Part shown: positions 56,564-64,000 of the stretch, piece by piece
Numbering within the stretch: position 1 is the stretch's first letter
Layout: every line of letters starts with the position of its first letter
NCBI GenBank assembly: GCA_022059125.1
Contig: JAEUWY010000016.1
Coordinates: forward strand, 1,116,001-1,180,000
Length of the DNA stretch: 64,000 nt
Reading direction: 5' to 3'
From: Corynespora cassiicola
Lineage: Eukaryota > Ascomycota > Dothideomycetes > Pleosporales > Corynesporascaceae
Made by a program: the position numbers and the translations under genes
The notes under the pieces: generated by a model
What the model was told of the DNA's origin: nothing
Seen by the model: only the letters and a program-made list of their open reading frames with translations
The model's database searches: none

Positions 56564-57770
56564 GAGGCGATACCCAAAAGTAATTCAGAATTGTAAATCT
56601 TGTTGTTGACGGAGATATCCAGCCGATTTGGTAGTATAACATGTTGTCTTTTGTTTATTGCATGGCATCTGGTGGTCATCAAGCGTTGTCGTTGAAATTG
56701 GGAGCGGCACTTATACCTTATACGGGAGATTGGAATGGACAAACCCATAGGTCTGTCTAGGAACTCCCTTACGACACGAACGTCTTTCCTTGGACTTTTT
56801 TTTTTTTTGTTTCATTTTATAGAAGCCAAGCAGAATCTTGTAATTCACGAAACGCGGGCCAGCGGCCTGCGCACGGGCTAAGTTCTGTTGATAGGAAATA
56901 GGATCATTATCCATACATGCAAGCGTTTTGGTCGTTGGTTGCGCGTGAGGCCTGCAAGACATGATCATCTGTGGCGCATGCAAGATCGGCAGAGAACAGA
57001 TGCACGTGGGAGACACGAAATCACGCGCAAGCGTCTGGTGTGCGTCTCGTCAGCTGGCATCCGTGGGATCCCTGGGGCGTAGGGCCCATCACGGCGTGCT
57101 CCAGTGTACACTTGAGCCAAACTTTGTTGGGATGGAACCCCTGACCAAAGTATTGCCTAGCCCTTGCTACCGCTGCATCAGTACATAGGCCACCTCCTCG
57201 TCACGACTCAATAGTTCGGCTGCGGCTCTGGTGGAGCACTGGCTTGCTCGCTTGAGGGTCTTCTACTTGTGCAGCCGCAGTCCGTTCTGCACAAGAGACC
57301 TATTTTGGGCGTTGCGATAAGAGCTGGCTGAACACCTGGCTTGGGCCTAAGACTTGGTATCGCGATGGCGCACCTGAAGTTTGGATCCGGCCAGGTCGAG
57401 AATCTTGGAGCGTTGAGCGTGCTTTTTTGTTTTGCTTCTCACTGCGTCGGGGCTTTTTCTTTCTTTCTTTCTCTCTTTCCTTCTTCTCTTCTCTGTCCAA
57501 TTCTCCTCCCGTCTGCCTCTCTCTTTGCCCAGTCTGTTGTAAGCTGCTCTGTATAGATGGATTGATCATTGTCACCACGCACGATAACTCTCGTTAATGT
57601 CATCGTCGCTCTTGGTCTAGTCAGCATCTACGGCTACCTGTTCCGCATCGGCGCATATCCCACGTATTCAATCGAATTGTTTAAAGTCCCTGGGGCCCTC
57701 TTATCAATCCCGCCCCCGATCGTCACAACCCGCGGATCTACCCATAGCTGATCTGCAAACCACCCTCACA
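56564..57770. other. FLC / Asl1-like intergenic region
   Basis: These 1207 bp hold the FLC 3' UTR with a T12 run near 56,800, and the promoter of the next gene. A CTTTCTTTC pyrimidine tract occurs near 57,460-57,490. No gene seen. Confidence 0.5.
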
Positions 57771-58796
57771 ATGCGCACCTCCACGCTCGCTACCATCACC
57801 GCCGCCACAACCCTCCTCACCCCCATCGCCGCCACCACCTCGCGCAAACGCGGCCTCTGCTACGTCCCCTCGGACGACCACCCGGGCGACGACACCATCT
57901 GGACCACGACCCCGGGCTCCGACCTGACATGGTACTACAACTACAAAGCCGAGCCCTCGTCGGCCTACTCGGGCGACGAGAGCCTCGAGTTCGTGCCCAT
58001 GCTCTGGGGCGCCTCGGACTCGGATGTCGGCACGCCCTTCCTCGACACCGTCAAGCGCCTCGTCGCCTCGGGCGTCAACATCACCTACGTCCTCGGCTTC
58101 AACGAGCCCGACGGCCCGCACGCGACCGGCGGCTCCAACATCCCCGCCGACCTCGCGGCGAGCAGTTGGAAGGCGCAGCTCGAGCCCCTGCGCGAGATGG
58201 GCATCCGGGTCGGGGCTCCGGCCGTGACGGGGAGTCCCACGGGGTTCGTGTGGCTGGAGAATTTCTTCAATGCGTGTGATGGGGGGTGCAATCCCGACTT
58301 CTTTCCCGTGCATTTTTACGGGAGTTTTGAGGGGTTGGCGAGTCATGTTGGGCAGGTCATGGGGACCTATCCGAATAAGACGGTTTGGGTGACCGAGTAT
58401 GGGTTTCCGGAGCAGGATTTGGAGACGACGCAGGAGTTTTTTAATACGACCATGGAGTGGTTTGATCGGATGGAGTGAGTAATTCTTCTCTCTCCCTCGT
58501 TGTTTTGCCCTGGAGCCTGGAGGTGGAAGCTGGGGGGGGGAGATGGCTTGTGCTAATCTGTGGGTTGCAGGAACATCACGCATTATTCGTACTTTGGCGC
58601 ATTTCGATCCGATGTCTCGAATGTGGGACCAAACTCTGCCATGTTGACGCAGGATGGAAAGCTTACGGATATTGGATCTTGGTATCTTGGGGGCGCGGCG
58701 ACTAATAACATTCCAAAGGGCGATGCAGTACAGAAGGCTATCTTTGCTGGGTGGAGCCTCGTCGTGGTTGCGACGGCTGCATGGGCGCTGTTTTAA
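57771..58796 (+). CDS. Asl1-like / GH128-type cell-wall glycosidase, probably GPI-anchored
   Basis: Two exons (57771-58474, 58571-58796; 96-nt intron) encode 309 residues. It has an N-terminal signal peptide (MRTSTLATITAATTLLTPIAA). The TIM-barrel glycosyl-hydrolase catalytic-core domain follows: VPMLWGASDSDVG, the general-acid motif YVLGFNEPDG, DFFPVHFYGSF and the nucleophile-type motif VWVTEYGFPEQD. The C-terminus is hydrophobic (AIFAGWSLVVVATAAWALF), as for a GPI attachment signal. The S. pombe Asl1 family and GH128 beta-1,3-glucanases share this layout. It likely acts at the wall. Exon 1 uses an extreme C/G-ending codon bias in its first 500 bp that relaxes afterwards. Confidence 0.9.
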
Positions 58797-59190
58797 GCGT
58801 ATTATCCGCCAAGGCAATTGAGATGAGGCGTTCTGGAGGTATTAATGTTTGATGATAGATGAGCAAAAGCTATTGTTCCGGGATTTTAATTTGACAGCAA
58901 GTTCTCATCATACTGCAGGTTGATACCGTTTTGCTACGAGGTTGTGAAGTGGTGATACCGCAGTAATGAGCTATTGCTTACGGGATCTTGCATCTGGACC
59001 TCGAACCATTACGCCTCGAATCAAGGTCAACTTATCAGGCGCAACAGCTACGAATTAACATCTATCACGTCTACCTTTTATAACAGCTAGGGCCCCCTGT
59101 TTGTCCACCCTGGTTGTATTTTCGCGTATTTCTTATATTAGTAATGAACGTCGAACCCCGCAAGTCTTACTCCCTCTTCATCAATACACC
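58797..59190. other. Intergenic, start of the lower-GC segment
   Basis: These 394 bp hold the Asl1-like 3' region and the HET gene promoter. Composition drops in GC from here to about 63.9 kb. Confidence 0.5.
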
Positions 59191-61650
59191 ATGGGGCACA
59201 ATCACCCCCCAGAACACGCAGAAAACACCATGTCTGAAGAAAGCGATCCGGCTGACTCCAATCCCATACCCGAACACCAGCTTTATCACTAGCCACCCTT
59301 ACTGGATTTTAGAAAAACACGAAGGGCAACAATCAGAATACCCACACCAAATGGAGAATATCCTACCGACTCTTGTCCGAGATGTAAACAGATTGGCCGG
59401 CTTATTGAGGCAGCAATTCATGTGACAGGAAATTTTGAGGGTCCAATAGACCTGAAAGAATGCCCGGTCTATTCGGTTCTGGGAGAGGAGCTACATCCTG
59501 AAAAATATGTAATCAGCGTTGAACTGAGCAGTCTCAATGAAGTCACTTTCCAAGTCGAGCAAACGCTGCGGCTAGAGGATCGAAGTGCTTGGACACTTGA
59601 AGGTCATGCAAACTCACTTCTGTTTGAAATGAATGTGGGAAAATATAATCAAACCGATATAGGGAAAGAATGCCCAAGCTGCGATGGAATGAAGAATTAC
59701 TGGCATTCTCTAAAGGATCGCCCAAACTTTACGGAGCAACCACTTCTACTGAGATGGGACTGGTGCCAGAATACGTGGAGGATGTCGTTTCTTGGCTCGG
59801 GCATATCTGACCAAGAACCCTTTTTCCATCCTGCAAAGGTTGAAACAGGTCTTTTTTCCTTGGACCACCGATGGATGAATGAACACCGCATCAAAGATTG
59901 CTATAAAATATGCGACGAGGAGCATGCCGGGACCTGCCATACAATTCTAGATCCTTATCTTCTATTCGAGCCACTCACTGAGCTTTATCTCATAGACGTT
60001 CAGCGATCCTGTCTAGTCAGCCGCCCCGGGAACTCAAAGTACGTTGCCTTGAGCTATGTGTGGGGCAAAGAGAAAAAGCCTTTCCAAACAACGGAAGAAA
60101 ACTTGAACGACCTTCTACAAGAGGGATCCTTCCGACGATGTGGCGATGTCATTCCAAAAACCATACGGGATTGTATTGGCCTTGTAGCAAACCTTGGTCT
60201 GAGATACCTATGGGTTGATCGTTTTTGCATAATTCAGAATCACGAAGTGCATAAACAACATCAGATTGACAACATGGCTTCTATCTACGCCAATTCGTAT
60301 TTCACTGTTATAGCAGCTAATGGGGACGATGACTCATACGGTCTACGCGGCCTAAGCGTATCAGGGGTAGAGCGAGATTTACCATGGATGTTCTTTCCAG
60401 GAAACAAGCGGGAAGCGTTCATCTGGGATAAATACGTTGCGTTCCCTGATAATGGCGGGTCTAGGTACAGGGAAAGAGGCTGGACGTTCCAAGAATACGA
60501 ACTTTCCCCCCGGAAGCTCCTTTTTACTCAAAGAACCCTTTTCTGGATCTGTAAAGATTCCGCATACCCTGAGCCAAAGATCATCGGTGAGGAATTTCCA
60601 GGCGACTCTAAGTTCCACGAAATGTCCCCCGCGGTTGGACAAGGCCTCAATCTCGATTCTTTGCCTGTTCGCGAACCATTAAGAAGTCTTCATTCCTATG
60701 CACTGGCTGTGGAAAGATTTAGTAGCCGAGAACTGAGATATCCAGAAGATACTCAAAGGGCCTTTACCGCTATACTTTCCGCTGCAAGTCGTTCTTTGGG
60801 GCGTTTACACTTTGGCATCCCTGAAAGGCTCTTCAACGAGTGCCTTCTTTGGGAACCGAAGATCTTGGTCGAGAAAACAATACGGCGTAGGAAAGATTCC
60901 AAGGGAAATATCCTAGATCGTTTTCCCAGCTGGTCTTGGTTGGGTTGGGAAGGCCAAGTTGACACTGAATATTGGCAAAATAGGTTCGATCACTCCAGGG
61001 TGTGGATCAAATCTGAAAGTATTGTCAAATGGTACAAGCTCATAGATGACCCCAAGACGAGAACCCAGATAGAATCTACGCCCTGCACCACAAAAGACGA
61101 GCGGAACGAAGATTGGATCCAAAATGACGAGTACGATTTGGAGCATCCACCTCCTTTACAAACTACTACGACCGCTTACCAGATTCCATGGAGCCCTACC
61201 ATATCGCTAAGAGCATCCAGAGCCTTCGTTCGTGTTATCGGTTCCGATGGTTCTTTAACCGCATCCTCGTTTGAGAGGTACTGGCATCGCTCGGAATTCT
61301 TAGTAGATGCTTCCGGATCAATTGTCGGCACCGTGAGGCTTACTTCTGGGGACTTTGTGCCTTTTGGTCAGACCTGCGAGTTTATAGGAATAAGTAAAGG
61401 CATGATGCACCTAGGTCATGCGTTACTCGACTATACGTTCCTGGAATACTTTTTCTTCAACAGGGAAAATATGAAAGCTATTGAAGACTATGATAACATC
61501 GATGAATCAGTCCCAATACAACATCGCTTCTACAATGTTCTCTGGATAGAATGGAAGGGCGATATCGCATATCGACGAGGGACAGGTCGCGTCTTTGCTG
61601 ACCATTGGGAGTCTATTGCGACTGAAGAAATTCATGTATTACTTGGCTGA
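59191..61650 (+). CDS. HET-domain protein (heterokaryon incompatibility type), 5' end uncertain
   Basis: A frame from at least 59,293 to TGA 61,648-61,650 encodes a HET-domain protein. The three HET blocks are clear: ALSYVWG, then PKTIRDCIGL with LRYLWVDRFCI and ASIYANSYFTVIAA, then ERGWTFQEYELSPRKLLF. An N-terminal CPRCKQIGRLIEAAIHV segment is typical too. HET proteins trigger cell death when unlike strains fuse. The first ATG in frame is 59,191, but a TAG at 59,290-59,292 interrupts it. A weak intron 59,232-59,312 (GTCTGA...TTTTAG) removes the TAG and keeps phase, giving 792 residues. Otherwise the TAG (one change from CAG) makes this a pseudogene, or translation starts at a far internal ATG. 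Codon use is AT-richer than the housekeeping genes. Confidence 0.72.
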
Positions 61651-62399
61651 AATGGACGAAATTGTGGGATGGCTTAGGTAGAGAAGCCCGATTTGAACGT
61701 AGCTCGTCCAAATTCATGAAAAGACATTTAGATATCTATTACACGCTCCACAAGCTACAATTGATATACAACACCCTAAATCTCTGACCAAAACTCTGTA
61801 GAAATTGCTTGTTCATGCTGATACAGTACTCCTCAGTGAGGAAAAATTATGGTAATCGCAATGGGTCATGTAACGCGCTACTGAGTATTCTTTTAAGAAA
61901 AACCGTTTGACCCTTTCGTCACCATTTTTCGAATGTGTGCTGATTCTTCAATACACGGCAACGAGTCTTGATAACGGGCTACGAAGACTAAAAGTGGGGG
62001 AGCCGGACTAAAGTTAGGCCGCGTCGTCATACGAACGGCAGGTTAGCTCCCCCGAATACGCGTCATGAATCCTTCGCTTCATTGTCATAGCAAACGACGG
62101 AACTAAGGCGAAACTTGAAGTTTTGTGATGATTGGTTGGCTTGCATATCGTCAGCTAGGGGCTATACGAGATCTAAACGCATTGGGTAAATCCTGGACAA
62201 TTCTGAACGCCCCAGCTATGTACCCAATTGATACGCTAGCGAGACATCTCATTTCAGTTTAGGGTTGCTCTCATGAATGCTCCCAGCCTTTGTTTGCTTA
62301 TAACAGACCACCGGCCCTTTTCCAATATCCCGTCTTCTCACCTACTTCGCCATTATTCGATTCCATCTATTTACGAAGTTACTTGTGAATATTGACATT
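61651..62399. other. HET / SDR intergenic region
   Basis: These 749 bp are AT-rich with no ORF above 60 codons. A TTATAACAGACC element about 100 bp upstream of the SDR ATG could be its TATA region. Confidence 0.45.
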
Positions 62400-63389
62400 A
62401 TGGCCGCAAAGACTGTTCTCATCACAGGATCGAGTGAGGGAGGTATAGGCCATGCTCTCTGCCTGGAGTTCCAAAAGCGTGGCCTAACAGTTTTTGCTAC
62501 TGCACGTTCAGTGAATAAAATGGCCGGTCTTGGAGACCTTCCAAATATACACCTCATCACACTCGATGTCACCTCGCCGGAGTCAGTCGCAGCAGCTGCA
62601 AAAGAGGTAGACGTTAGGACTGGGGGAAAGCTGGACTACTTGATCAACAATGCTGGAAATCTGTACTCGATGCCAACTCTCGACGTCAACATTGAAGATG
62701 CGAAGGCCATGTTTGAGGTTAATTATTGGGGAGTGCTACGAATGACGCAAGCGTTTTCGGATATGTTGATCGCAGCGAAAGGAACCATTGTGAATGTCGG
62801 GTCAGGCGCCGGGGTTTGCCACACACCATTCCAAAGTAAGTACCGCCCATCCAGAACTTTGAATCAAATGAGGCCACATTCCGTTGGATTCCCTTCATGG
62901 TACTGGGGAAGAGTCCCGAATAGTCGCGACAAAGGCTTACATGCCCAGGCATGTACAACTCTTCTAAAGCGGCAGTAAACATGCTATCCGAGACTGCCCG
63001 TCTAGAACTCGCTCCCTTGGGCGTAAAGGTTATCACCTTGGTTCTCGGTGCCGTCGAGTCGCACATGTCCAAGAAGCGCACTGAAGAGATACCTGCTACA
63101 TCGTATTATCGTCCTATCAAGCAGCACTTGGATGCGGACCCGGGATGGAATGCCATACCAGTGGAAAAGTTCTCGCGCACGATGGTTGATGATGTACTTG
63201 GTGGAAAGACGGGGAAAATATATGCGGGTGGCGATTCCTTAGCCGTCAAGTGGCTGGTACCGTATATACCAGCATGGTTTTTTGTAAGTGTTACGCCATC
63301 CTGGGATTTGAATGGGATACCTAACAAAACAATAGGACTACTTGATGATCGTTCACGGGAAAGGTCTTGACAAGATGCCTAGATTGTAG
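62400..63389 (+). CDS. Short-chain dehydrogenase/reductase, AYR1-like
   Basis: Three exons (62400-62835, 62949-63283, 63336-63389) encode 274 residues; the introns are 113 and 52 nt with GTAAGT donors. Classical SDR motifs: nucleotide-binding TGSSEGGIGHA at the N-terminus, NNAG, the catalytic Ser in NVGSGAG and the YNSSK active site. The sequence is closest in texture to NADPH-dependent 1-acyldihydroxyacetone-phosphate reductases (yeast Ayr1), which act on lipid droplets and ER. Many fungal paralogues of this branch have other substrates, so the function is not fixed. The last exon encodes only 17 residues (DYLMIVHGKGLDKMPRL). Confidence 0.9.
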
Positions 63390-63751
63390 CTTGGTATCCT
63401 GGCCTGTATGATTGAATGATTGGGAATTTTCTTGACTGTTGGAGCCCCTGTATATACGTTGTCTAGAGGATTACTTCTATGTGTTTGTAGATTCGAGTAG
63501 CTGAATAGGTGATCGGTGATAATTTGTTATCCCACATACTCTATAGTGATGAAAATAAACCTTTTCTTCTTATCAAGTATACAAAGTTTATGGCAGACAA
63601 GCTAGTTTCGAGACGGTCGCAATCAACTGAACTTGGAAAATTCAATATGGTAAAAAGCTGACTGAGCGATCTGCCTGGAGATCCAAAAATAGGTGCATCA
63701 CGGGAAATAACGATTAAACTCGCGACCGAAAGTACTCTGATCTTACAACGA
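63390..63751. other. Convergent 3' intergenic, SDR / right-edge gene
   Basis: These 362 bp separate two stop codons. They are AT-rich 3' UTR sequence without a gene. Confidence 0.5.
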
Positions 63752-64000
63752 CTACGAGGCATCGGAATAATACCCACTGTCGACGCGCCTTACCCTCTTC
63801 AGTGGCGCTAGCTCAAGAAAGTAGTCGTTTCCGTCCGAATTTTCCATACAACTATCCTCCTGTGAAGTACTTAGAAGCTTATCCTCATTCTCATTCAGCC
63901 TTGCACCTTTGGTGAAGATTTTCGATTTACTCCGTATAAGTCCTTTGAAGGAGTTGTTTTGCCCCCTCCCGGATGTAGAAAGAGGAACAGTTGCATCTAA
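63752..64000 (-). CDS. Unrecognised gene, 3' end only (continues beyond the right edge)
   Basis: On the minus strand a frame runs from base 64,000 without a stop to TAG at 63,754-63,752, giving 82 residues. It reads as a hydrophilic, Ser/Lys/Asp-rich C-terminus (e.g. NSFKGLIRSKSKIF and LAPLKRVRRVDSGYYSDAS) with no domain. The ending, a basic patch followed by DSGYYSDAS, is typical of fungal regulatory or signalling proteins, but I cannot name a family. It contains no internal ATG at a sensible start and lies tail to tail with the SDR gene. Confidence 0.6.
   Translation of the reverse strand, partial: LDATVPLSTSGRGQNNSFKGLIRSKSKIFTKGARLNENEDKLLSTSQEDSCMENSDGNDYFLELAPLKRVRRVDSGYYSDAS

Overview
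The window is nuclear DNA of a filamentous ascomycete (Pezizomycotina). Single-copy eukaryotic genes are split by short introns, mostly 46-60 nt with GT-AG ends and CTAAC/CTGAC-like branch sites. The fungal markers are an inositol-phosphorylceramide synthase, a fungal Zn2Cys6 regulator, a HET-domain protein, an FLC/TRP-like protein and fungal wall glycosidases. A dothideomycete-like host is a guess from the short introns only. No bacterial operons, CRISPR arrays, rRNA or convincing tRNA genes were seen.

Layout. (1) 1-10.9 kb is a compact housekeeping block: the 3' part of VAC14 (+), VMA12 (-), COQ1 (+), an SWD3/WDR5-like WD40 protein with an RS-rich N-terminus (-), ISC1 (+) and TAF12 (+). (2) 11.9-14.4 kb holds a decayed Arp1-type amidase that keeps eight intron positions but has three in-frame stops. 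A T-rich, gene-free island follows to about 17.7 kb, then low-complexity DNA. (3) 19.7-30.2 kb is a second housekeeping block: AUR1 (-), an intronless NYN-domain protein (-), a mitochondrial carrier (+) and a GBP2/HRB1-type three-RRM shuttling protein (-). Long GC-rich, microsatellite-rich gaps lie upstream of AUR1 and of the RRM gene. (4) 34.8-43.6 kb is accessory-like: an MFS drug:H+ antiporter (+), a Zn2Cys6 transcription factor (+) and a secreted GH81 endo-1,3-beta-glucanase (-). (5) 43.6-54.2 kb is a 10.6-kb gene-poor gap with only coding-like fragments. (6) 54.2-58.8 kb carries an FLC-family TRP-like membrane protein (+) and a GPI-anchored Asl1/GH128-like glycosidase (+). (7) 59.2-64 kb is lower in GC: a HET-domain gene with a doubtful 5' end (+), an AYR1-like short-chain dehydrogenase (+), and the 3' end of an unrecognised gene entering from the right edge (-).

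Shared themes, by inference. Membrane and lipid biology recurs: VAC14 in PI(3,5)P2 control, VMA12 in V-ATPase assembly, ISC1 and AUR1 at opposite ends of inositol-sphingolipid turnover, FLC, and AYR1-like lipid reduction. Wall remodelling (GH81, Asl1-like) and gene expression (SWD3, TAF12, GBP2, NYN) also recur. No convincing biosynthetic cluster or new defence system was found. The least explained parts are the T-rich island with its one-strand TTTTAG bias, the 10.6-kb gap with orphan coding-like exons, and the HET gene's 5' end.
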